Assembly: GCA_910578475.1 (NCBI GenBank) | Contig: CAJTRK010000017.1 | Coordinates: forward strand, 1-64,000 | Length of the DNA: 64,000 nucleotides | DNA from: an uncultured Lachnospiraceae bacterium | Lineage (GTDB): Bacteria; Bacillota; Clostridia; Lachnospirales; Lachnospiraceae | Reading direction: 5' to 3' | Part shown: piece by piece, positions 53,565 to 62,375 of the stretch | How the letters are laid out: every line of letters begins with the position of its first letter | Numbering within the stretch: the stretch's first letter is position 1 | Notes under the pieces: generated by a model | What the model was told of the DNA's origin: nothing | Databases searched by the model: none | Seen by the model: only the letters and a program-made list of their open reading frames with translations | Program-made: the position numbers and the translations under genes

Positions 53565-54046
53565 TGGGAATCCGAAGCGGCATAATTGATTATTCAAGAG
53601 GGAACGACCTTACGTTTTTCTTTTGCCTGTATCGAAAGCAGCAGAAATCCCGCGGAATGGTACGCGATATCCTGACCTTTTTCATGAGCCGGAGCGCACA
53701 CCGGCACGGCGGTTATATCGGCCCGGATGCGGTTATCAGAGGAAAGCCGTCTCTGCCTCACGGACTGCACGGGGTTTTCATTTCCCGTTATGCGCAGGTC
53801 GGAGTGAACTGTCGGATATACCAAAACGTGACGATTGGGGAAGTGGACAGAAAAGCCCCGGTCATCGGAGACGACTGCCTGATTGGAGCGGGAGCGGTCA
53901 TATTGGGCGGTATTCAAATCGGCAATCATGTAAAAATCGGCGCGGGCGCGGTTGTCTGCAAAGACGTGCCGGACGGCTGTACGGTCGTTTCTCAGGAACC
54001 GCGTATCATCAATGGCTGTGAAATAAAGATGGGGGAACGAGAATGA
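53564..54046 (+). CDS. Serine acetyltransferase-like hexapeptide-repeat protein
   Basis: The 160-residue protein is a left-handed beta-helix acetyltransferase: repeated [LIV]Gxxxx units such as FISRYAQVGVNCRIYQNVTIG, APVIGDDCLIGAGAVILGG and IGNHVKIGAGAVVCKDVP. Overall order is like the C-terminus of CysE-type serine O-acetyltransferases, which use acetyl-CoA. It lacks the long CysE N-terminal helical part. It is coupled to the genes on both sides by ATGA overlaps. Whether it acts on L- or D-Ser or on cell-wall muropeptide is unknown. Confidence 0.85.
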   Translation: MGIRSGIIDYSRGNDLTFFFCLYRKQQKSRGMVRDILTFFMSRSAHRHGGYIGPDAVIRGKPSLPHGLHGVFISRYAQVGVNCRIYQNVTIGEVDRKAPVIGDDCLIGAGAVILGGIQIGNHVKIGAGAVVCKDVPDGCTVVSQEPRIINGCEIKMGERE

Positions 54047-55212
54047 TAGGAAAAACAGAGCAGGCGGACAAACGGACACATTTCACGGAACGCGCATGGC
54101 TGGAAATCAATCTGTCAAATCTCCGGCACAATGCGAAGGCGCTGCAAAAGGCAATGCCCGAAGGATGTGCGTTGATGGCGGTCGTGAAATGCGATGCTTA
54201 CGGACACGGAGGCGTCCTGGCGGCAAAAGAACTGGAACGGACAGGCGTCAGGTCTTTTGCCACGGCAACGATGGAAGAAGCGGTTCGTCTGCGGGAAAAC
54301 GGCATTACCGGCGAAATCCTGATTCTCGGTTACACGGATGCAGGGCGCGCCCGGGACTTATGCGGTTATAATTTGATGCAAAGCGTAATTGGATATGAAT
54401 ATGCCAGGTTGCTTGACGAAGCGGCGGCTTGCGCCGGGGTATCGGTTCAAGTCCATATTAAAATCGATACGGGTATGCACAGACTTGGAATATCCGCCGG
54501 GAAAACTTCCGAAGCCGGCATGGTATTTGCCATGCAAAATCTGGAAGTGTGCGGCATCTACACGCATTTGTGCTGCGCGGACAGCATGCGGCCGGAAGAC
54601 ATTGCCTGCACCAGAGGACAGATTGCCTCTTTTTACCGGCTGACCGGTGCGCTGGAAAAAGAAGGAATCCGTCTGCCCAAACTGCATATTCAGAGCAGCT
54701 ACGGCCTGCTCAATTATCCGGAACTGCGCTGCGATTATGTCAGGGCGGGCATTGCGCTGTACGGTGTGCGCAGCAAACCGGAAAACGATACCGTGCTGAA
54801 CCTGGAACTGCGGCCCGTTTTGTCCCTGAAAAGCAGGGTTGTGCTGATTCGTCCCGTTAAAAAAGGGGAAACTTTCGGATATGGAAGACAATTTCTTGCA
54901 GAGCGGGACAGCCGGATTGCAATTCTCCCGGTAGGCTATGGCGACGGTTATCCCGGCGATTTATCCTGCGGCCGGGGCTGCGTGCTGATAGGCGGCTATT
55001 CCGCACCCGTTATCGGCCGCATCTGCATGGACCAGCTTGCCGTCGATATTACGGAAGCGGAAGAAATCCGGATGGGAGATACGGCGCTTTTAATCGGCGG
55101 AGCAGGAGTTTCTTCGCAGACGGCGCCGGCCGTAGCCGCGGCTTCCGGGCGCATCGCGAATGAATTGCTCTGCAGGATGGGGGCAAGACTTCCCGTCGTA
55201 CCAGTCGAATGA
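54043..55212 (+). CDS. Alanine/serine racemase (VanT C-terminal type, soluble)
   Basis: The 389-residue PLP enzyme has the lysine in AVVKCDAYGHGG (K about 43), and a catalytic tyrosine in RICMDQLAVD/PVGYGDGYPGDL context with GETFGYGRQF. It interconverts L- and D-Ser or Ala. VanT of vanG operons has an additional N-terminal serine-importing membrane domain, which is missing here. Operon position argues for serine racemisation to feed the ligase; sequence alone does not decide. Confidence 0.88.
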   Translation: MIGKTEQADKRTHFTERAWLEINLSNLRHNAKALQKAMPEGCALMAVVKCDAYGHGGVLAAKELERTGVRSFATATMEEAVRLRENGITGEILILGYTDAGRARDLCGYNLMQSVIGYEYARLLDEAAACAGVSVQVHIKIDTGMHRLGISAGKTSEAGMVFAMQNLEVCGIYTHLCCADSMRPEDIACTRGQIASFYRLTGALEKEGIRLPKLHIQSSYGLLNYPELRCDYVRAGIALYGVRSKPENDTVLNLELRPVLSLKSRVVLIRPVKKGETFGYGRQFLAERDSRIAILPVGYGDGYPGDLSCGRGCVLIGGYSAPVIGRICMDQLAVDITEAEEIRMGDTALLIGGAGVSSQTAPAVAAASGRIANELLCRMGARLPVVPVE

Positions 55213-55292
55213 AGAAGACCATACTCAGCGATATATTAAAATATCAAGTAAAACAGGGCATTCCGCAATTCAATAAAAGTATCTTTGAATAG
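55209..55292 (+). CDS. Possible 27-codon coupled ORF
   Basis: ATG 55209 overlaps the racemase TGA and the frame reads MKKTILSDILKYQVKQGIPQ, then a further seven residues to TAG. It is basic at the start and could be the stub of a deleted gene or a real micropeptide. Nothing else supports it. Confidence 0.25.
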   Translation: MKKTILSDILKYQVKQGIPQFNKSIFE

Positions 55293-55327
55293 CAAATCTC
55301 TACAAGTAGTAAACGAGTGTCTTTTTA

Positions 55328-55356
55328 TTGATAGGTTAGTTCTTTTTTGCTATAAT
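55328..55356 (+). promoter_or_regulatory. Strong sigma-A promoter
   Basis: TTGATA (55328-55333), 17-base spacer, TATAAT (55351-55356), 55 bases before the next gene. Confidence 0.8.
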
Positions 55357-55410
55357 CGGTAAAAACTGACAAAATATGCAAAAAATGGACATTTGCCGGA
55401 GGAAATGGTT

Positions 55411-55857
55411 TTGGATAGGAATGTGAATATAATAACAGACTTAAAAGGGAATAAAATTGTGCTAATAAATGATATTGTATTCAAGGGAAAAAGGTCTGTA
55501 AATTGGGATGATGTAAAGAATTATCTTGAAACTTATGTCGGTGAATTTTATGAAATTGCTGATACAAAAGCGAAGGCAAAGGCAAATGCATCACAGGGGA
55601 TACCGGAGATGCTTGAGATAGCGACCGGAAAGCATTTCAGGGAAAATTACGGCGAAAAACATAACAGAAATGCTGCGAATGGCTGGTATCGGTATAATTC
55701 ACGTTTTGCACTGCCTGTTTATGATGAAAGAGGGGAAGTGGAACGATATAATGTGTTTCATGCCTCTATGCTGATACGGCATGATGCAGACGGAAAGATG
55801 TATCTTTATGACATTATGGATATAAAAAAAGAAACGAGCAACCCTTTCGAATCATAA
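55411..55857 (+). CDS. Nuclease-toxin-like domain protein, possibly mobile-element derived
   Basis: About 148 residues without signal or membrane segment. The C-terminal part (YNVFHASMLIRHDADGKMYL and YDIMDIKKETSNPF) recalls small BECR-fold nuclease domains found at the C-termini of phage MuF-type or conjugative-element proteins; this is a memory-based resemblance. I start at TTG 55411, eight bases after GGAGG; ATG 55405 is too close. If it is a toxin, I see no antitoxin next to it. Flanking mobile remnants support a foreign origin. Confidence 0.45.
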   Translation: MDRNVNIITDLKGNKIVLINDIVFKGKRSVNWDDVKNYLETYVGEFYEIADTKAKAKANASQGIPEMLEIATGKHFRENYGEKHNRNAANGWYRYNSRFALPVYDERGEVERYNVFHASMLIRHDADGKMYLYDIMDIKKETSNPFES

Positions 55858-55969
55858 GATTTTACTTGGCAAAAAACCCATCTCTTTTTCAATAGTATAG
55901 AGTAGGTGGCGATTGTTGTCAAGCACGAATTATAGATGTTAATTGGTAAGCTAGGAAAACGCAGACGAT

Positions 55970-56063
55970 TTTGACAGCCATAGCAGAAGGAAAGAGGACT
56001 GCGACATTCTCTGCGGCTATGAAGCTGGATGCCTGGGATATTCTTTGTACCATGAATGAGTGA
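55970..56063 (+). pseudogene. C-terminal remnant of an unknown gene
   Basis: A frame ending at TGA 56061-56063 reads AIAEGKRTATFSAAMKLDAW then DILCTMNE. It looks like the end of a normal protein whose front is missing; it has no start or ribosome site. I cannot name it. Confidence 0.3.
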
Positions 56064-56345
56064 AAAGGGGAATCCGGTGTGTCATCCTTGCACCGACCAC
56101 AATACTGACGCCGCAGGGAAAAAGAATTAAAACAGATAAAAAGGATGCGCTTATGATTGCTCAGTATCTGTCTTACGGCGGATACCATGCTGTGCATATC
56201 CCGACGGATAAAGATGAGGATGTGAAAATCTATCTTCGCATGAGGGATAATCATAAACAGGATTAAAAAAAGACAAAACAAAGAATCAGTGTGTTCTGTT
56301 TAAGCCAGGGATTCCAATATAGCAAGGGCAAATGGATGGAGCAGG
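56060..56345 (+). mobile_element. IS110-family transposase fragment
   Basis: From 56060 the frame gives GIRCVILAPTT, KGRIKTDKKDA-like GKRIKTDKKDALMIAQYLSYG and VHIPTDKDEDVKIYLRMRDNHK, which is the middle of the DEDD domain of IS110 transposases. A TAA at 56264-56266 interrupts it and the same frame continues (KKTKQRISVFCLSQGFQYSKG). Both ends are missing. It is inactive. Confidence 0.75.
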
Positions 56346-56586
56346 CAATTAAAGAGCTGACCGCACAGAGGGCGGAAAGCGATAAGGACAGGGGAAATGC
56401 CGAGCAGTTTTCAAAGCTGATAAAAGGGTATGCAGGAATTGAGGAACTTTCGGCGGTACTGTAAAATACCCTTATCGAAAAGATTACCATAGGCGAACCG
56501 CAGGACGTGGACGGGGAGCGCATACAGGAAGTAAAGATTTATTATAAATTTATAGGATGCATAAACCAAGAAGGGCATATTTGCTG
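56346..56586 (+). mobile_element. Large serine recombinase C-terminal remnant
   Basis: In the same frame as the IS110 fragment, IKELTAQRAESDKDRG, QFSKLIKGYAGIEELSAVL, a stop at 56462-56464, then NTLIEKITIGEP and RIQEVKIYYKFIG match the C-terminal end of TnpX/TndX-like serine recombinases of conjugative or mobilisable transposons. The catalytic front is absent. The junction with IS110 sequence is near 56330-56345. Confidence 0.7.
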
Positions 56587-56771
56587 ATAGAAACGTGTTT
56601 TTAATCATGTATCGGCAAGTATCTCCTTCTGAAAACGGATTTGCAGGAAAACCGGACCGGATGAAAAGCAGTTTGTACGAAAAGCAGGGTCGTGCTTGTA
56701 TTTGTTTCCGTTTGGGCTTACAATGAAAACAGACAGGAGAAACGGACCGGAAAAGGCGGAAAGGGAAACGC

Positions 56772-57578
56772 ATGAAAATCATTATCCTGATGGAAGATAC
56801 CTGTGGGAATCCTCTGTGCGAATATGAGCACGGGCTGAGCATCTATGTTGAGACCGGGAAACATAAAATTCTGATGGACGCCGGAGCCAGCGGCAAAACG
56901 CTTTCCAATGCGGAGAAACTGGGGGTGGAATTGGAAGGGGTGGATACGGCCGTTTTAAGTCATGGACATTATGACCATTCCGGCGGTCTGGCAGCGTTCC
57001 GGCAGTTGAACAAAACAGCGCCCGTGTATGTGCTAAAAAGCGCTTTCGGGGATTATTTTCACGGGGAGCGTTATATCGGAATTGATAAAAAAATCGCGCA
57101 GTTTCCCGGAATCGAAATCGTTGAAAGCAATCGGGAGATTGACGGGGAATTGTCGCTTTTTACGGGGATTACGGGAAGAAGACACTGGCCGCAGAGCAAT
57201 CTTTTGCTGTCGGAGATGGCGGAAGGAAAGCTGCGGCAGGATGCGTTTCACCATGAACAATGCCTTGTCATACGGGGAGAAAAGACGCTGCTGCTTTCCG
57301 GCTGCGCCCATAACGGCATCCTGAATATTCTTGATAAATATCAGGAATTATATGACGGATTACCGGATATCGTGCTAAGCGGCTTTCATATGATGAAAAA
57401 AACGGACTATACGGAACAGGAGCGGGAAGCCATCCGGCAGACGGCAGAAGAGCTTGCGGCATCCAATCTGTTGTTTTATACCGGCCACTGTACCGGGCAG
57501 GCGGCAGTCGATATCATGAAGCCGATTCTTGGGGACAGATTGATACCGATTCACTGTGGGATGGAAATCCTGATATAA
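56772..57578 (+). CDS. MBL-fold metallohydrolase
   Basis: The 268-residue soluble enzyme has the metal motif LSHGHYDHSGG (HxHxDH) near residue 63, a later His in LLLSGCAHNGILNI, and GHCTG / PIHCGMEI near the C-terminus. It resembles the archaeal methanopterin-related (dihydropterin synthase-like) MBL group, widespread in anaerobes, whose bacterial substrates are not known. ATG 56772 follows GGCGGAAAGGGAAACGC. Confidence 0.88.
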   Translation: MKIIILMEDTCGNPLCEYEHGLSIYVETGKHKILMDAGASGKTLSNAEKLGVELEGVDTAVLSHGHYDHSGGLAAFRQLNKTAPVYVLKSAFGDYFHGERYIGIDKKIAQFPGIEIVESNREIDGELSLFTGITGRRHWPQSNLLLSEMAEGKLRQDAFHHEQCLVIRGEKTLLLSGCAHNGILNILDKYQELYDGLPDIVLSGFHMMKKTDYTEQEREAIRQTAEELAASNLLFYTGHCTGQAAVDIMKPILGDRLIPIHCGMEILI

Positions 57579-57652
57579 AGCCGTGCGCCGCCCGCTGCGC
57601 AGAGAAAAGCGGGTCAAGGGAAAAGCACAGAAAGAAAGGGGTAAGACAGCAA

Positions 57653-58885
57653 ATGGAAAAAGTAATCGAGAATTTTCTGGAATATGTTGCAATCGATACA
57701 GAATCTTCGGAAGAGAGCGCCTCGACGCCCTCAACAATGAAACAGCATGACCTCGCCAGAGTGTTAGTCGGACAGTTACAGAAAATGGGAGCGGAAGAGA
57801 TTGTATATGATGAAGAACGCTGTTATGTATACGCTTCCGTGCCGGCTTCGGCGGGCTGTGAAAACGCGCCGGTCATCGGATTTATCGCCCATATGGATAC
57901 TTCTCCCGCAGTTACGGGGGCGGGCGTAAGGCCGCGCATCATAGAGAATTACGACGGACAGGATATCGTGCTGAACCGGGAGAACAATGTCGTGATGCGT
58001 ACTGCCGATTTTCCGGAACTGCCTTCTTATGCGGGGAAAAGGCTTATTGTGACCGACGGAACGACGCTGCTCGGCGCGGACGATAAAGCGGGAGTCGCGG
58101 AAATTATGGCAATGGCGGAATATTTGCTGAACAATAAAGAAATTCCACATGGCCGGATTCGGATTGGGTTTACGCCGGACGAAGAGGTCGGCGCGGGCGC
58201 GGATTATTTTAATGTAAAGCTGTTTGGCGCGGATTACGCGTATACGGTGGACGGCGGCCGGCTCGGGGAACTGGAATATGAAAACTTCAACGCGGCGGGA
58301 GCGAAGGTAACGATACACGGAAGAAGCGTGCATCCGGGCGATGCCAAAGATAAGATGCGCAACGCGCTTTTGATGGCGCAGGAATTTCAGTCCATGCTTC
58401 CCGTTTCGGAAAATCCGATGTATACCTGCGGCTACGAAGGGTTTTATCATTTGGACGCCCTTTGCGGAACGGTGGAGGAAGCGGAGGCGGAATATATTAT
58501 CCGTGACCACGATAAGGAAAAATTTGAACGGAAAAAAGAAACATTTCTGCGCGTCGGCCAGTTTTTGAATGAAAAATACGGGGCCGGAACCTTTGAAATC
58601 GACTTGAAGGATTCTTATTACAACATGAAAGAAGTCATCGAACAGCATATGCACCTGATTGAAAATGCCAAAGAGGCGATGAAGGAACTCGGCATCGACC
58701 CCGTGGTCATACCTGTCCGCGGCGGCACGGATGGCGCGAGGCTTTCCTTTATGGGGCTTCCCTGTCCGAATCTGTGTACGGGAGGTCAGAACTTTCATGG
58801 ACGGTATGAATACGCCTGCGCGGACGAGATGGTAACAATCGTGGAGCTGCTCGTGAAGATTGCCGGAAAATATGCGAAAATTTAA
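57653..58885 (+). CDS. pepT: Peptidase T (tripeptide aminopeptidase)
   Basis: The 410-residue M20 metallopeptidase has IGFIAHMDTSPAVTGAGV (zinc-binding His and Asp), LLGADDKAGVAEIMAM (bridging Asp), FTPDEEVGAGADYF (catalytic Glu) and the C-terminal RGGTDGARLSFMGLPCPNL and GGQNFHGRYE. It releases the N-terminal residue from tripeptides in the cytoplasm. The length is standard. It stands alone with a ribosome site at GAAAGGGG. Confidence 0.96.
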   Translation: MEKVIENFLEYVAIDTESSEESASTPSTMKQHDLARVLVGQLQKMGAEEIVYDEERCYVYASVPASAGCENAPVIGFIAHMDTSPAVTGAGVRPRIIENYDGQDIVLNRENNVVMRTADFPELPSYAGKRLIVTDGTTLLGADDKAGVAEIMAMAEYLLNNKEIPHGRIRIGFTPDEEVGAGADYFNVKLFGADYAYTVDGGRLGELEYENFNAAGAKVTIHGRSVHPGDAKDKMRNALLMAQEFQSMLPVSENPMYTCGYEGFYHLDALCGTVEEAEAEYIIRDHDKEKFERKKETFLRVGQFLNEKYGAGTFEIDLKDSYYNMKEVIEQHMHLIENAKEAMKELGIDPVVIPVRGGTDGARLSFMGLPCPNLCTGGQNFHGRYEYACADEMVTIVELLVKIAGKYAKI

Positions 58886-58920
58886 GAATTACTTTTGTAC
58901 GAATATTTCCTTACATACAG

Positions 58921-58949
58921 TTGAATTTTTCTACAATTTCCTGTAAACT
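58921..58949 (+). promoter_or_regulatory. Candidate promoter of the chemoreceptor
   Basis: TTGAAT (58921-58926), 17-base spacer, TAAACT (58944-58949), about 45 bases before the start. Confidence 0.45.
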
Positions 58950-58995
58950 GTAATTATATCATTACAAAAGTGCTTCACTGGAAGGAGTAATAACA

Positions 58996-60681
58996 ATGAA
59001 AAAAGCCATGAACCAGTCCATGCTCATTCTTATTCTGAATGGCGGCGCTATTCTCTCGGTGGTCTTTCTGATGCTTTCCCTCTCAATGTACAGTAAAATG
59101 AATCGTCAGCTTGACGCTGCGAACGAGGCGCGTTACGAACTGACTTACAACGCAAACCGTTTTATGAATGGCTCGGCATATCTGACAAATGAAGTAAGGG
59201 CTTTTGCAGCCACGGGCATTCAGGAACATTATGACAATTACTGGAATGAAATCAATAACCTGAAAAATCGTGAGCAGGGCGTTGCGGCAATGCAGGAAAT
59301 CGGTATTACTGCGGAAGAGCAGAAAATGATAGATGAGATGGCGGCGCTTTCCAATTCGCTCGTTCCTCTGGAAGAGCAATCAATGGAAAATGTGCAGGCA
59401 GGAGATATGCAGGCGGCGATTGACTATGTTTACGGGCAGGAGTACAGTTTGTCCATAGAGGAAATCAACACGATTAAGGAAAACTTTCTGGAAACGCTGA
59501 ACGCGAGAACGCTCGGTGAGGTGACGGCGCTCAGTGAAGAAGTGTCGCGTTTAAAATCCATGATGGTTGCGGCGCTTGTTATCGTTGTCGTTCTTCAGCT
59601 GATTAATCTGATTTTTGTCAGACTGCGCATATTGAGTCCGGTCATTGCCGTCCGCGACCAGATGGGAGAAATTGCCGAAGGAAATCTTTCCGCGGAATTT
59701 CGCTTACAGCCGAATACGTCTGAAATCGGAATGCTGGTGGAATCGATTTACTCAACAAAGCGTGAACTCAAGAACTACATAAAGGATATCAATGACATTC
59801 TTGCGCAGATGGCGCAGGGCAATATGGATTTGTCAGTAAACAATGAGTATAAAGGTGAATTTATACCGATTCGGGATGCGATGATACAGATACTGGATGC
59901 GCTTAACAATGCGCTTTATCAGATAAATCTGACGGCGGAACAGGTATCTTCTGAGGCGAAGAGAATGGCGGGGGATGCGCAGATTTTGTCGAGCGGCGCC
60001 GTGAAACAGGCTTCGGCGGTAGAGGAACTCTCGTCGAGTATCAAAGAAATTGCCGAAGAAGTAGAGCATACGTCAAAGGATGCGGATAATGCGCAGTCGT
60101 TCTCTCTGGATGCCATGAAGCAGCTGCAGATTAGTAACCAGAAGATGGAAGAACTGACCGTTGCAATAGAAGATATTTCCAAAGCGTCGAACCAGATTGG
60201 CGGTATTATCAAGACAATAGAAGACATTGCTTCCCAGACAAATATTCTGGCGCTCAATGCGGCGGTAGAGGCGGCGCGCGCGGGGGAAGCCGGAAAAGGC
60301 TTTGCGGTTGTTGCGGATGAAGTGCAGAACCTTGCAACCAAGAGTTCCGTATCGGCGAAGAGCATTACAGAACTGATAGAAAATTCGCTGCGGCTCGTCA
60401 AACATGGAACTTCCTTATCGGAAGATACGACGAGAGCCCTTGAAGGTGTCGTTTCCGGCGCGAAGAAAGTAACGGAAATGGTAGACCGGATTGCGGAGTC
60501 CGCGACGCAGCAGTCCCAGTCTTTGCAACAGGTGACGCTTGGCATGAATCAGATATCCGAAGTCGTACAGATGAACGCTTCAACGGCCGAAAAATCAGCT
60601 TCATCGGCTAACGAACTGTATGGCCAGGCAGAAGAACTGAAAAATTCCGTTCATAAATTTAAACTGCGCAGATATCGCTAG
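58996..60681 (+). CDS. Methyl-accepting chemotaxis protein (small helical sensor)
   Basis: The 561-residue receptor has membrane segments at about 9-30 and 188-210. Between them is a helical ligand region of about 155 residues (four-helix-bundle-like). A HAMP domain follows, then a second HAMP-like segment (EMAQGNMDLSVNNEYKGEF area) and the signalling domain with tip ASQTNILALNAAVEAARAGE and AGKGFAVVADEVQNLA. It signals to CheA/CheW. The ribosome site GGAAGGAGTAATAAC is strong. Confidence 0.94.
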   Translation: MKKAMNQSMLILILNGGAILSVVFLMLSLSMYSKMNRQLDAANEARYELTYNANRFMNGSAYLTNEVRAFAATGIQEHYDNYWNEINNLKNREQGVAAMQEIGITAEEQKMIDEMAALSNSLVPLEEQSMENVQAGDMQAAIDYVYGQEYSLSIEEINTIKENFLETLNARTLGEVTALSEEVSRLKSMMVAALVIVVVLQLINLIFVRLRILSPVIAVRDQMGEIAEGNLSAEFRLQPNTSEIGMLVESIYSTKRELKNYIKDINDILAQMAQGNMDLSVNNEYKGEFIPIRDAMIQILDALNNALYQINLTAEQVSSEAKRMAGDAQILSSGAVKQASAVEELSSSIKEIAEEVEHTSKDADNAQSFSLDAMKQLQISNQKMEELTVAIEDISKASNQIGGIIKTIEDIASQTNILALNAAVEAARAGEAGKGFAVVADEVQNLATKSSVSAKSITELIENSLRLVKHGTSLSEDTTRALEGVVSGAKKVTEMVDRIAESATQQSQSLQQVTLGMNQISEVVQMNASTAEKSASSANELYGQAEELKNSVHKFKLRRYR

Positions 60682-60726
60682 AACGGGGTATCATATCATT
60701 TTAACCGCATCATATACAGGACATAA

Positions 60727-60776
60727 AAAACATTCTTCGAGAAGTTTGAAACTATCGGAGAATGTTTTTCTTTTTC
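60727..60776 (+). terminator. Rho-independent terminator
   Basis: CATTCTTCGA (60731-60740) pairs with TCGGAGAATG (60755-60764) including one G-T pair and A/T extension, followed by a T-rich tract. Confidence 0.85.
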
Positions 60777-60949
60777 ACTTTTCTTTTTCTCTTTCGTTTT
60801 TCCACTCTCATTTTTTCCCGAAAATAATGCGTGCATTCTTTTTTTGTTTGTGATATGCTATTATAGATATACTTATTGCTTAAAAAATATATTGCGCAAA
60901 GATAATTTAAGAAAAAAGCTATTACAAATAAACAAAAAGGGAGGATGTC

Positions 60950-62374
60950 ATGCTGACTAAAGCTCTGTATACGGGAATTTCGGAAAAATTTCTTATTTTT
61001 CTGTTCGTGATGTCCATGCTCCTGACCAAAGATATAAAAGCGGCCGATTTTCCAATTTACAGCCTGTTGCTTCTGCTGACGGCGTTCGGATGGGCGGCGG
61101 CGGAAATCTTACTGCGTCATGGCATAACAGGAGTCTTCCTGCCAATCCGGTATCGGACGGACTTGCCGGTTTTTTTGGTTATATTTTATGAACTGGCAGT
61201 CATAATTTGTAAGTTATTCCGGAACCCGGATGAAGGGGGGATTGATTTTGCAGGGAACGCGGAAGTTCTCGCTTTTGCGGCGCTTTATTTGCTGATATCT
61301 TCCGGCGCAGCGTTTTCACAACGATATTATGACCTGATTTTGTACGGCGGTCTTTTGTTTACGACGGTGTTTTTATATTCCCATGTGACGGGAATGCCGT
61401 TTCCGGAATACGGCAGCCTTGTCTGGAAGGATAAGGGAGCGGCAGCATCCTGTTTTCTGCTTATCTGTATGGTTGGCGTTTATCAGTACTGCACCTGTAA
61501 GGACAGACTGCGTTCCGGGTTTTACTTTGCGATATCCGCAATCGGTTTTCTGGCATTGTTCCTGAACTGCAATATTGTAAGCTTCTGGCTGATGACAGCC
61601 TATTTTATGGCAATACCGGTTCTGCTCAGACCGACGGCACAGCTGGTCAGAAAGAGCATGCAGATGTTCTTTTTATTTGGCCTGATGCTGAGCAATATGA
61701 GCCTGCTCACGGCGTATACACAGATATTTGCAACAGAACTTCCTTTTTCGCTGGAACACAGCATTTATTTGGATTTACTGCTGGCTGTCGGCGGGATTCT
61801 TTTCTTTTACTATTGGGAAAAAGTGCCGGAAGGAATCGATATGGAACGGCTTGTTCTGCGTAAAATGAGACGGGTCTATAAAACGGCGCTGACGATAGTC
61901 GTGATTCTTTTTGCCGGTATTGTTTTCGGAGGGGACCGTTGGACGGCACTGGGAGAAAAAGTACCGGAAACGGCATGGAAAAGTTTTGCGATGCCGCTTG
62001 TGGAAGCGGTAAAACAAACGGAGAGCGGATTTTATGTCTGTTTTCGGGAGGCAGGTGTAATTCCGGGAATTTTTGTTATCATCTTTCTTACGCTGCTTTT
62101 GAACAGGCTGCGGAAGAACTATGGAATGGACAAGCCGTTGACCGGAAGTCTGACGTTAATAGCGGCTGTTTTCATGATACAGATGTTTTTCTGCAAACCG
62201 GCGGCTAATACACTGACGATTTATTATGTGCTGCTGCTGTTCGCCGCATTTTATAAAGAAGAAAAAAACAGAATGGTCAGCGTCAGAATCCGCGGGGAAA
62301 CATTGCGAAAGCAGAGAGACGGGATTGAAGAAAAAGCATTACATTATAGATGGAAAGAAAGGCAGGGTTTTTGA
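60950..62374 (+). CDS. Unknown polytopic membrane protein (474 aa)
   Basis: About 11-12 membrane segments with short loops and a charged C-terminal tail (about 445-474). The topology is like O-antigen ligase/polymerase (Wzy/WaaL) proteins, with one larger loop before the last helices (WTALGEKVPETAWKSFAMPL), but no diagnostic motif is seen. The start follows AAAGGGAGGATGTC. Its stop is next to the SH3-domain gene, so the two are in one operon, and a third envelope protein follows. Confidence 0.7.
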   Translation: MLTKALYTGISEKFLIFLFVMSMLLTKDIKAADFPIYSLLLLLTAFGWAAAEILLRHGITGVFLPIRYRTDLPVFLVIFYELAVIICKLFRNPDEGGIDFAGNAEVLAFAALYLLISSGAAFSQRYYDLILYGGLLFTTVFLYSHVTGMPFPEYGSLVWKDKGAAASCFLLICMVGVYQYCTCKDRLRSGFYFAISAIGFLALFLNCNIVSFWLMTAYFMAIPVLLRPTAQLVRKSMQMFFLFGLMLSNMSLLTAYTQIFATELPFSLEHSIYLDLLLAVGGILFFYYWEKVPEGIDMERLVLRKMRRVYKTALTIVVILFAGIVFGGDRWTALGEKVPETAWKSFAMPLVEAVKQTESGFYVCFREAGVIPGIFVIIFLTLLLNRLRKNYGMDKPLTGSLTLIAAVFMIQMFFCKPAANTLTIYYVLLLFAAFYKEEKNRMVSVRIRGETLRKQRDGIEEKALHYRWKERQGF

Positions 62375-62375
62375 C

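Noticed and set aside
57776..58798. 340-codon reverse ORF opposite pepT
   Set aside because: Antisense shadow; pepT is full length with all catalytic motifs.
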